The notes under the pieces are model-generated. The model searched no databases. It had not been told where the DNA came from and worked only from the letters and a program-made list of their open reading frames with translations. From Pseudomonadota bacterium (GTDB lineage: Bacteria; Pseudomonadota; Gammaproteobacteria; Burkholderiales; Burkholderiaceae_C), in contig JAEWVY010000403.1 in assembly GCA_023396625.1 (NCBI GenBank), positions 1 to 10,125 on the forward strand: a stretch of 10,125 nt of DNA, given 5' to 3'. Of the stretch, positions 1-6,056 are shown one piece after another. Every line of letters begins with the position of its first letter. Positions within the stretch are counted from its first letter, which is position 1. A program made the position numbers and the translations under genes.

Positions 1-642
1 CACGCCTTCTGCGCACAGCTGGGAACCGAACACGACCACCAGCGCCATGCCCAGCACCCCGAGCAGCACGGGCGGCGCCACCAGTTTCCAGCTCAAACCG
101 GCAAAAAAGATGACCGACAACCCCGCAGCCAGCACCAGCATCGCCGTCCCCAGGTCGGGCTGCTTGACGATCAACCCCACAGGCACCGCCAACAGGATGC
201 CCGCGACGAGGAAATCGAGCGGCCGCAACTGGCCCTCGCGCTTTTGAAACCACCACGCCAGCATCAGTGGCATGGCGATCTTGAGAATTTCGCTGGGCTG
301 GATCACCAGGCCCACGTTCAGCCACCGCCTGGCGCCTTTCTTTGTGATGCCGAACACCGCCACGGCAACGAGCAGGGCCACGCCCAGGACATACAGCGGC
401 ACGGCCGCGGCCATCAACCGCTGGGGCGGCACCTGCGCCACCACAAACATGATGAACCCGGCAATCAACATGTTCCGCCCATGATCGACAAAACGGGTTC
501 CGTGGTCGTACCCCGACGAATACATGGTCAGCAGGCCAAGACAGCCCAGCACAAACACCACAAAGGCCAGCGGTCCGTCGAACCCGCGCAGCAGCGGGCT
601 GAGACGGCGCCAGAGCGGAGGTTGGTCAAAAACGGCGGCCAT
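1..642 (-). CDS. rodA: RodA, SEDS-family peptidoglycan glycosyltransferase (5' part, runs off left edge)
   Basis: Translating the minus strand from the ATG at 642 gives 214 residues with no stop before the window edge, so the 3' part of the gene is missing. The protein belongs to the FtsW/RodA/SpoVE family, which polymerises lipid II into glycan strands during side-wall elongation, working with PBP2 and the MreBCD complex in the inner membrane. Visible signs are several hydrophobic segments (about residues 24-41, 57-70, 81-98, 143-159 and 167-183), the conserved block with GARRWLNVG at 103-111 and QPSEILKIA at 115-123, and KQPDLGTAM at 160-168, which is typical of RodA rather than FtsW. The catalytic Asp in the large periplasmic loop lies outside the window. 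The start follows the phoD stop by 8 bases and has no Shine-Dalgarno; a GATAAT hexamer sits 7 bases upstream. The usual partner gene mrdA (PBP2) is not immediately upstream. FtsW is the alternative, judged much less likely. Confidence 0.93.
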   Translation of the reverse strand, partial: MAAVFDQPPLWRRLSPLLRGFDGPLAFVVFVLGCLGLLTMYSSGYDHGTRFVDHGRNMLIAGFIMFVVAQVPPQRLMAAAVPLYVLGVALLVAVAVFGITKKGARRWLNVGLVIQPSEILKIAMPLMLAWWFQKREGQLRPLDFLVAGILLAVPVGLIVKQPDLGTAMLVLAAGLSVIFFAGLSWKLVAPPVLLGVLGMALVVVFGSQLCAEGV

Positions 643-649
643 GGCTGCG

Positions 650-655
650 ATTATC
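650..655 (-). promoter_or_regulatory. Candidate -10 element (GATAAT) for rodA, overlapping the phoD stop codon
   Basis: On the minus strand GATAAT lies 7 bases before the rodA ATG, and its TAA is the stop codon of phoD. There is no Shine-Dalgarno before rodA. If this works as a sigma-70 -10 box, transcription would begin at or next to the ATG, giving a leaderless mRNA. I see no convincing -35 box 16-18 bases upstream, so the call rests on the hexamer, its position and the same arrangement at five other genes here. Confidence 0.4.
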
Positions 656-2267
656 CCGCGTGCCCCGCATCGACTCGGTCGGTCTCGATCACCGGCCGGC
701 CGGCCATGACCACAAAGCGCGCCAGCGTGGCCGCCTGGGCGTCGCGCCGGGTCACGTCGTCCACCACGCGCAAGGTCGTCGTCATGTGCCGCGGCGTGAA
801 ATCCGCCAGGCCATACCCATGCCGCTGGTTGTCGGCGAACACGAAGTGTGGGTTTTCAGCCAGTTGCCGCGTGAAATGGCCCAACGAACTGGCGCGCGAG
901 GTGATGCTGGTGCCGCAGAATTCGACCCCGATCGGCGCACTTTCGGGCCGGTCATAGTCGGCCTTGACATGCCCGACCCAGTTTTCGTGCACATCACCGC
1001 CCAACAGCACCGGATTGGACAGATGATGGCGCTGCACCGAGGCAATGAAACGGTTGCGGGCCGGCCCATACCCATCCCAGCCATCGTTCCACAAGCGGCG
1101 GTCCGGCCCGGATCGAAAATTCCGGCGGCCAAACAAGGTTTGCTGCCCCAGCACGTGCCAAACGGCGCCGCCGTCCTGCGCAAAGGCGCGATCCAGCCAT
1201 TGCTCCTGGGCTCGGCCAAGCAAGGAGCGGCGCGGATCCTCCCAGACTTCGCAGCGGGCCGGCTCAACCTGCCCCGAGCCAGCCCGTCCGCCAGGCGTGC
1301 ACGCCTGCACGTCGCGGTATTGCCGGCCATCGAGCCAGTACAGCGTGGCCAGCCGGCCGAACGGCACTTTGCCGTAAATACGCATTTCCGCCCCCTGCGC
1401 CAGTCCGGCCACCGCCCGGGTCAGCACCGCGGCGCGCACCGGCATGTGCTCGTAAAACGCCTGGAAAGCCGCGGCCCGCCGGGCAGCGAAATCGGGCTCC
1501 GGCGCCCCCGAATTGCCGGGCCATAGGCCTGCGTAGTCGTTCTGCACCTCGTGATCATCCCAGGTCACCAGCCACGGACAGGCCGCGTGCATGGCCTGCA
1601 GCTCCGGCTCGCCACGGTACAGCGCATAACGCTGGCGGTAATCTTCCAGCGTCCGGACCCAGCCACCGATGGGCATGCGAACCGCATTCACCGCGCCCGG
1701 ATACTCGTAGATGTAGTCCCCCAGAAACATCACCACGTCGGGATTTTCGTCACGCAGGTGCCGCCAGGCACTGAAATAACCATGTTCCCACCGCTGGCAC
1801 GACGCATAGGCCAGGCGCAAGCGGGCCGTCAACACGTCCGGTGCCGGGAAGGTCCGCGTGCGTCCGGTGGGGCTCACCGCATCACCGGCCATGAAGCGGT
1901 AAAAGTACCAACGGTCCGCGGCCAGCCCCGACACCTCCACGTGGACCGAGTGACCCAATTCGGCCGGCGCCTCGGACCATCCGGACTTCACGATATGCCG
2001 GAACGCCTCGTCACTCGAAACCTCCCACCGGACACTGACGGGCCTGTCGGCAGGCAGTGCGCCTCCCGCCCGCGCCGACCCCATCAGCCGGGTCCACAGC
2101 ACCACGCCCTCATGCGTGGGTGAGCCGCTGGCCACGCCCAGCGAAAACGGGTCGTCCTGCCAGTGCGGCTGTCCCTGGACGCCGCGCGACCAGCCCAGTG
2201 GAGCCGCGGCGGCAGCAACACGCATGAACAGGTCCCGCCGGTCGAACGGGATGGCAGACTTGAACAT
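651..2267 (-). CDS. phoD: PhoD-type alkaline phosphatase/phosphodiesterase, Tat-exported
   Basis: This 538-residue protein is a PhoD-like metallophosphatase, which hydrolyses phosphate mono- or diesters outside the cytoplasm and usually serves phosphorus scavenging. The N-terminus has a twin-arginine motif (DRRDLFMR, residues 9-16) followed by an Ala-rich stretch, so Tat export of the folded enzyme is likely. Residues about 40-140 match the PhoD N-terminal domain (SLGVASGSPTHEGVVLWTRL at 42-61). The catalytic domain follows, with metal-ligand motifs ASCQRW (155-160), FLGDYIYEY (181-189), TWDDHEVQND (235-244), YWLDGRQYRD (310-319) and GGDVHENWVGH (423-433). Length and motif order fit the family. 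The ATG at 2267 keeps the Tat signal complete; no Shine-Dalgarno is seen, but CAGAAT ends 7 bases upstream. Regulation by phosphate starvation would be expected, but I do not see a clear Pho box. Phospholipase D or phosphotriesterase activity within the same fold cannot be excluded. Confidence 0.93.
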   Translation of the reverse strand: MFKSAIPFDRRDLFMRVAAAAAPLGWSRGVQGQPHWQDDPFSLGVASGSPTHEGVVLWTRLMGSARAGGALPADRPVSVRWEVSSDEAFRHIVKSGWSEAPAELGHSVHVEVSGLAADRWYFYRFMAGDAVSPTGRTRTFPAPDVLTARLRLAYASCQRWEHGYFSAWRHLRDENPDVVMFLGDYIYEYPGAVNAVRMPIGGWVRTLEDYRQRYALYRGEPELQAMHAACPWLVTWDDHEVQNDYAGLWPGNSGAPEPDFAARRAAAFQAFYEHMPVRAAVLTRAVAGLAQGAEMRIYGKVPFGRLATLYWLDGRQYRDVQACTPGGRAGSGQVEPARCEVWEDPRRSLLGRAQEQWLDRAFAQDGGAVWHVLGQQTLFGRRNFRSGPDRRLWNDGWDGYGPARNRFIASVQRHHLSNPVLLGGDVHENWVGHVKADYDRPESAPIGVEFCGTSITSRASSLGHFTRQLAENPHFVFADNQRHGYGLADFTPRHMTTTLRVVDDVTRRDAQAATLARFVVMAGRPVIETDRVDAGHAG

Positions 2268-2274
2268 GTGATCG

Positions 2275-2280
2275 ATTCTG
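2275..2280 (-). promoter_or_regulatory. Candidate -10 element (CAGAAT) for phoD
   Basis: On the minus strand CAGAAT ends 7 bases before the phoD ATG, matching TATAAT at four of six positions including the second A and final T. A TTGGTG that could be a weak -35 lies 19 bases further upstream, a longer gap than ideal. It is one half of a 68-bp divergent promoter region shared with the esterase gene. Confidence 0.3.
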
Positions 2281-2319
2281 GCACGCCACCGCCAGGATGC
2301 ACCAACGTTCCGGTCCGCC

Positions 2320-2325
2320 TATGAT
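2320..2325 (+). promoter_or_regulatory. Candidate -10 element (TATGAT) for the YqiA-type esterase gene
   Basis: TATGAT matches the sigma-70 consensus at five of six positions and ends 10 bases before the ATG at 2336, so the predicted transcript would have a leader of only about 3-4 bases. No good -35 is visible and there is no Shine-Dalgarno. This also argues against the upstream in-frame ATG at 2297, which would lie ahead of the promoter. Confidence 0.4.
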
Positions 2326-2335
2326 GCGGCCTGCC

Positions 2336-2920
2336 ATGACGACCACACACCTTCTGTATTTGCACGGATTTCGCTCGTCCCCGCAGTCGACAAAAGCCCG
2401 CATGGTCGCCGCGCGGGTCCACACACAACATCCCCGCGTGACCTGGTGGTGCCCTCAGCTGCCCCCGTCGCCGCGGGACGCCCTGGCCCTGGTGACAAAC
2501 GGCATCGCTGCGTGGCCACGGGCGTCGATGGCGGTGATCGGCTCGTCCCTGGGGGGCTACTACGCGACCTGGGTCGCCCGGCAGACGGGTTGCCGGGCCG
2601 TGCTGCTGAATCCGGCGGTGGATCCGGCACGGGACCTGGCCGCCCACATCGGGGAACAGGCCAGTTGGCACGATCCGCAGGACCGCTTCTTCTTCGAGCC
2701 CAGATTCGTCGACGAACTGCGCGCCCTCGACGCCGGGCCACTGCCCCATCCCGAACGGGTTCTGGCCATCATTGCCCAGGGCGACGAAGTGCTCGACTGG
2801 CGTGAGATGCTTGCCCGCTACCCGGGTTCGCGCGTCAAGCTGCTCGAGGGCAGCGACCATGCCCTCACCGATTTCGACGAGCATATCGACGACGTGTTCT
2901 CCTTTCTCGACCTGGTCTGA
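2336..2920 (+). CDS. yqiA: YqiA-family esterase (UPF0227 alpha/beta hydrolase)
   Basis: The 194-residue protein closely follows the plan of E. coli YqiA (193 residues), a small cytoplasmic alpha/beta hydrolase with esterase activity on short acyl esters; its physiological substrate is unclear. It opens with LLYLHGFRSSP (residues 6-16), the oxyanion-side HGF block, then has QLPPSP at 41-46 and the nucleophile elbow GSSLGGYYATW at 69-79, with Ser71 as the catalytic serine. QGDEVLD at 148-154 supplies the likely acid (Asp150) and GSDHALTDF at 172-180 the catalytic His175. The start at 2336 is preferred over the in-frame ATG at 2297 because homology begins with TTTHLLYLHGF and the extra 13 residues look like read-through of the promoter. 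The gene is divergent from phoD and is followed by a 65-bp gap with a hairpin before the RNase gene. Confidence 0.9.
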   Translation: MTTTHLLYLHGFRSSPQSTKARMVAARVHTQHPRVTWWCPQLPPSPRDALALVTNGIAAWPRASMAVIGSSLGGYYATWVARQTGCRAVLLNPAVDPARDLAAHIGEQASWHDPQDRFFFEPRFVDELRALDAGPLPHPERVLAIIAQGDEVLDWREMLARYPGSRVKLLEGSDHALTDFDEHIDDVFSFLDLV

Positions 2921-2943
2921 TCCCCACGGAGGCTCCCGCAGCG

Positions 2944-2958
2944 GCTGGCAACGCCAGC
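2944..2958 (+). other. Short perfect hairpin in the gap between yqiA and the RNase gene
   Basis: GCTGGC and GCCAGC form a perfect 6-bp stem with a 3-base AAC loop. Allowing one G-G mismatch, two more pairs extend the stem. It starts 23 bases after the yqiA stop and sits just before the candidate -10 of the next gene. There is no T-run after it, so it is not a standard intrinsic terminator; it may be an mRNA 3'-end stabiliser or weak terminator, or a chance structure in GC-rich DNA. Confidence 0.35.
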
Positions 2959-2971
2959 GGCGGCGGCATGG

Positions 2972-2977
2972 GACAAT
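2972..2977 (+). promoter_or_regulatory. Candidate -10 element (GACAAT) for the RNase gene
   Basis: GACAAT ends 8 bases before the ATG at 2986 and matches TATAAT at four of six positions. No Shine-Dalgarno precedes that ATG, and no clear -35 is present. The arrangement supports 2986 rather than the in-frame ATG at 2968, which lies upstream of the hexamer. Confidence 0.35.
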
Positions 2978-2985
2978 TCCGCCCC

Positions 2986-5121
2986 ATGTATGCATTGTTT
3001 GAAGATGCCGGCAAATTCATGGCCGGCCGTGTGTTGACCGAGGCCGAGGCCTCGGCGCAGATCGAGCTTGACAGCGGCAAGCGAGTCAAGGTCAAGACCA
3101 CCCACATCCTGCTCAAGTTCGACAAAACGGCCCCGGCCGAACTGATCGCCCAGGCCCAGGCCGTGGCCCAATCCATCGAACTGGAGCTGGCATGGGAGTT
3201 TGCCCCGGAGGAGGAATTCGGTTTCTCTGACCTCGCGCGCGACTACTTCAGCGCCGATGCCACGCTCGCGCAACAAGCCGGCGCGTTGTTTCGCCTGTTC
3301 GAGGCACCGCATTACTTCCGCCGCGCCGGCAAGGGTCGGTTTCGCAAGGCCCCCGCTGAAATCGTCCAGCAGGCCCTGGCCGCGATCGAGAAAAAGAGGC
3401 TGCTGGCCCAGCAGATCGCCACCTGGGCCAGCGAACTCGGTGCGGGGCGTTGTCCGGCGCCGATTCGGGAGCAGCTGTACAAAATTCTGTTCCGGCCCGA
3501 CAAGAACGCGCCGGAGTACAAGGCTGTGGTGGAGGCCAGCCGGGCCACCCAGATGGCGCCCCTGGCCCTGCTGAAACGTGCGGGCGCCATCGACTCCGCC
3601 TTCCAGTTCCACTGGCAGCGCTTCCTGTTCGAGAACTTTCCCAAGGGCACGGGCTTTCCGCCATTGCACGCACCACCGATTCGCGACACGTTGCCGGTCG
3701 CCGGGGTGCAGGCCTACTCGATCGACGACTCGCACACCACCGAGATCGACGACGCACTGTCGGTGCAAGGCCTCGACACGGGCACCGTGGTGCTCGGCAT
3801 CCACATCGCCGCGCCCGGCCTCGCCTTGACACCCGACAGCCCGGTCGGCCAGTTGGGCCGCAACCGCCTGTCCACCGTCTACATGCCAGGCTACAAGATC
3901 ACCATGTTGCCCGACGAGGTGGTGCAGGCCTACACCCTTTCCGAGGGCCGTGCCGTGCCCGCCGTGTCGTTGTATGTGACGCTGGACGAAGCCACGCTGG
4001 AGATCAAGGGCAGCGAAACGCGGCTGGAACAGGTGCCGATCGCGGCCAACCTGCGGCACGACCAACTCGACCAGGTCATCACCACCGAATGGCTGGAGGA
4101 CCCTGAGTTCGAACATGCCAACGGCCACGCGGCGCTGCCGATCGCGCGCCACGAACTTGCCTTCCTGTACCGGCTGGCCAAGCACCTGAAGGCGCGGCGC
4201 GAGGTGGTGCGCGGAAAACCCGAGACTTTCAGCCGTCCCGACTACACCTTCCGCCTGGTCACCGCCTGCCCGCCCCGGGACGGGCAGGTTCCTGAGGGAG
4301 GCAGCGCGGCGTGCGAGGTGCCAGGCGTGGAAGCCCATCCCCGCGATGACGGCGCAGCGCCCACCGGCAGCGAGCAGGTCGTCATCACCCCCCGCAAGCG
4401 CGGCGAGCCCCTGGACCTGATCGTGGCCGAAGCCATGATCCTGGCCAATAGCACCTGGGGCGCCTGGATGGCGGAACTCGGCGTGCCCGCGATCTACCGC
4501 AGCCAAGCCAGCCTGGCACCGGGGGTGAAAGTGCGCATGGGCACCAAGGCGCTGCCGCATGCCGGCATCGGCGTGCCCTGCTATGCATGGAGCACCTCGC
4601 CGCTGCGCCGCTACACCGACCTGGTGAACCAGTGGCAGATCATCGCTTGCGCCCGCCATGGCAAGACGGCCGCGCTGGCCGCGCCGTTCAAGCCCAAGGA
4701 CGCCGAACTGTTCTCGATCATCAGCGCCTTCGACGCGGCCTACAGCGCCTACAACGGCCATCAGGCCGGCATGGAACGGTATTGGACACTGAGATACCTT
4801 CGGCAACAGGGTCTTACCGAACTCGTGGCCACCACCTTCAAGGAAGCGCCCGGTGGCGCCTGGCTGGTTCGCGCGGACGACCTGCCGCTGGTCTTCCCCG
4901 TGTTCGGCGGTCAGGGACTGGCGCGGGGGGCCAAGCTGCGCGTCAGGCTGGGCGCCATCGACGAGATCGCGCTGGATCTCAGTGGCACCGTCGTCGAGCG
5001 ACTGGACAGCACGCCTGCGGCTGGCAACGAGGCGGAAGAAGAGGAAGAGGTGGCCGCCGGCCCGATCGCCATCGCCGTCGATGTGAACGAGGCGCCGACG
5101 GCGGACGTCACCGAGCCCTGA
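2986..5121 (+). CDS. RNase II/RNase R-family exoribonuclease (RNB domain)
   Basis: This 711-residue protein carries the RNB catalytic domain of 3'-5' hydrolytic exoribonucleases that degrade mRNA in the cytoplasm. The domain begins near residue 230; the metal-binding block YSIDDSHTTEIDDALSV is at 244-260, with Asp247, Asp255 and Asp256 matching E. coli RNase II Asp201, Asp209 and Asp210, and Glu253 in the place of Asp207. YMPGYKITMLP follows, and the substrate-binding arginine block TSPLRRYTDLVNQ is at 537-549. The N-terminal 230 residues do not look like the usual paired cold-shock domains, and the C-terminus has only a degenerate S1/OB-like stretch and an acidic tail (five Glu in a row). 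This fits a distinct betaproteobacterial subfamily, usually annotated just as RNase II or VacB-like. Residues about 426-453 look like an extra Pro/Gly-rich insert. The start is set by MYALFEDAGKF, where homology begins. The next gene starts 12 bases after the stop. Confidence 0.9.
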   Translation: MYALFEDAGKFMAGRVLTEAEASAQIELDSGKRVKVKTTHILLKFDKTAPAELIAQAQAVAQSIELELAWEFAPEEEFGFSDLARDYFSADATLAQQAGALFRLFEAPHYFRRAGKGRFRKAPAEIVQQALAAIEKKRLLAQQIATWASELGAGRCPAPIREQLYKILFRPDKNAPEYKAVVEASRATQMAPLALLKRAGAIDSAFQFHWQRFLFENFPKGTGFPPLHAPPIRDTLPVAGVQAYSIDDSHTTEIDDALSVQGLDTGTVVLGIHIAAPGLALTPDSPVGQLGRNRLSTVYMPGYKITMLPDEVVQAYTLSEGRAVPAVSLYVTLDEATLEIKGSETRLEQVPIAANLRHDQLDQVITTEWLEDPEFEHANGHAALPIARHELAFLYRLAKHLKARREVVRGKPETFSRPDYTFRLVTACPPRDGQVPEGGSAACEVPGVEAHPRDDGAAPTGSEQVVITPRKRGEPLDLIVAEAMILANSTWGAWMAELGVPAIYRSQASLAPGVKVRMGTKALPHAGIGVPCYAWSTSPLRRYTDLVNQWQIIACARHGKTAALAAPFKPKDAELFSIISAFDAAYSAYNGHQAGMERYWTLRYLRQQGLTELVATTFKEAPGGAWLVRADDLPLVFPVFGGQGLARGAKLRVRLGAIDEIALDLSGTVVERLDSTPAAGNEAEEEEEVAAGPIAIAVDVNEAPTADVTEP
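4265..4288. repeat. Near-perfect 24-bp palindrome inside the RNase coding region
   Basis: Arms CCTGCCCG (4265-4272) and CGGGCAGG (4281-4288) are exact inverted repeats. The 8-base centre contains CCCGGG, so 11 of 12 potential pairs match. It lies within a stretch (about 4261-4344) whose translation is Pro/Gly/Ala-rich and appears inserted relative to the RNase family. Imperfect 8-base inverted repeats (GTCACCGC at 4258-4265 and GCGATGAC at 4343-4350, 7 of 8 matching) flank the stretch, hinting at a small inserted element; this second point could be chance. Confidence 0.5.
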
Positions 5122-5125
5122 TAAT
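5120..5125 (+). promoter_or_regulatory. Candidate -10 element (GATAAT) for the TonB-like gene, overlapping the RNase stop codon
   Basis: GATAAT begins inside the TGA stop of the RNase gene and ends 8 bases before the GTG start at 5134. The intervening TCCTCCTC is the complement of a Shine-Dalgarno rather than one, so normal ribosome binding on a long leader is not obvious. It could be an internal promoter producing a leaderless transcript. No clear -35 is seen. Confidence 0.35.
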
Positions 5126-5133
5126 TCCTCCTC

Positions 5134-6003
5134 GTGAATCTGCGGTTTTTCCGGAATCTCAACACGCTTCAGTGGGCACTGGGCGTGTCGATCGCCGTCC
5201 ATGCGGTGCTGCTGACGGTGCGCTTCGTCGATCCCGAGAGCTTCAATCGTCTGTTCCAGGACACGCCGCTCGAAGTGATTCTGGTCAACGCCAAAAGCCC
5301 CGAAAAACCCGATCCAGCCCTGGCCCGGGCCATTGCCCAGCACGCGCTCGCCGGCGGCGGCGAAGCGTCACGCGGGCGCGCCACCACCCCGACACCCGCC
5401 TCGGCGCTGACGACCCTCGGCGATTCGCCGGAAGAGGCACAGCGCCAGATCGAGGCCTTGCAGGAGCAGCAGATGCAGCTCCTGGCCCAGTTGCGTCAGC
5501 AACTGGCAGCCCTGGCGCCACCCGACCCGAAGCAAGCCAGTCATTCGCGCGAGAGCCAGGCCCGCGAGGAGAAGCGTCGCCAGCTGCTGAAGTTGCTGGC
5601 CGAAATCGAACGGCGCATCAACGAGGAAAACGCCCGGCCCAAGAAACGCTACATCAGCCCCGCCACGCGCGAGGCCGTCTACGCGATCTACTACGACGAG
5701 CTGCGTCGCAGGATCGAAGACAAGGGCACGGAGAATTTCCCCCAGCTCGCCGGGCGCAAGCTCTATGGTGAACTGACGATGATCGTCACCGTCAACCATG
5801 ATGGGCGGATTCTAGACACCGAAGTGGTCGAAAGCTCGGGCACCAAGGCCCTGGACCGCCGCGCCCAGGCCATTGCCCGCTCCGCGGCGCCATTTGGCCA
5901 CTTCTCCCCCGCCATGCGTCGTCAGGCCGACCAGATCGTCGTCGTGTCACGCTTCAAGTTCACCCGCGACGAAACGCTCGAAACCAAGCTCACGGACCGC
6001 TGA
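5134..6003 (+). CDS. TonB-family periplasmic-spanning protein (TonB C-terminal domain)
   Basis: The 289-residue protein has the general plan of a TonB-type energy transducer: a short cytoplasmic N-terminus, one membrane anchor (about residues 13-29), a periplasmic spacer and a C-terminal TonB domain (about 195-280, including LYGELTMIVTVNHDGRI and the VVESSG turn). The anchor keeps a Ser-x3-His pair (Ser19, His23) as in TonB, where these residues couple to ExbB-ExbD. The motif TPLEVILVNAKSPEKP (44-59) is common in this group. The spacer is unusual: instead of a Pro-Lys/Glu-Pro rod it is Gln/Glu/Arg-rich and probably a coiled coil (about 98-170). No exbB or exbD lies nearby. The start is a GTG at 5134, 12 bases after the RNase stop; the nearest upstream alternatives add nothing recognisable. 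aroE follows after 53 bases. Its function could be energy transduction or an envelope-linking role; only the family is secure. Confidence 0.85.
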   Translation: MNLRFFRNLNTLQWALGVSIAVHAVLLTVRFVDPESFNRLFQDTPLEVILVNAKSPEKPDPALARAIAQHALAGGGEASRGRATTPTPASALTTLGDSPEEAQRQIEALQEQQMQLLAQLRQQLAALAPPDPKQASHSRESQAREEKRRQLLKLLAEIERRINEENARPKKRYISPATREAVYAIYYDELRRRIEDKGTENFPQLAGRKLYGELTMIVTVNHDGRILDTEVVESSGTKALDRRAQAIARSAAPFGHFSPAMRRQADQIVVVSRFKFTRDETLETKLTDR

Positions 6004-6042
6004 GACACGGCCCTTTGCCGGACATCGCGAAGCCGTCTTGCC

Positions 6043-6047
6043 AGGAA
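6043..6047 (+). promoter_or_regulatory. Shine-Dalgarno (AGGAA) deciding the aroE start
   Basis: AGGAA lies 9 bases before the ATG at 6057. It supports this start over the in-frame TTG at 6015, which would add 14 residues ahead of the family's usual N-terminus. Confidence 0.6.
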
Positions 6048-6056
6048 ACCCGCATC

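Noticed and set aside
244..957. A 237-codon plus-strand frame across rodA and the end of phoD
   Set aside because: The minus strand encodes unmistakable RodA and PhoD motifs here; the plus-strand translation is His/Gln/Arg-rich and unrecognisable.
2297..2335. Upstream ATG giving 13 extra residues to the YqiA-type esterase
   Set aside because: It lies upstream of the candidate -10 element and before the point where homology to YqiA starts.
2968..2985. Upstream ATG giving 6 extra residues to the RNase
   Set aside because: It lies upstream of the candidate -10 element; the family N-terminus fits the ATG at 2986.
2818..5343. An 841-codon open frame on the minus strand opposite the RNase gene
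   Set aside because: It is antisense to a gene with clear RNB motifs, its translation has no recognisable domain and is biased in Gly/Arg/Gln/His, and long antisense frames are normal in GC-rich coding DNA.
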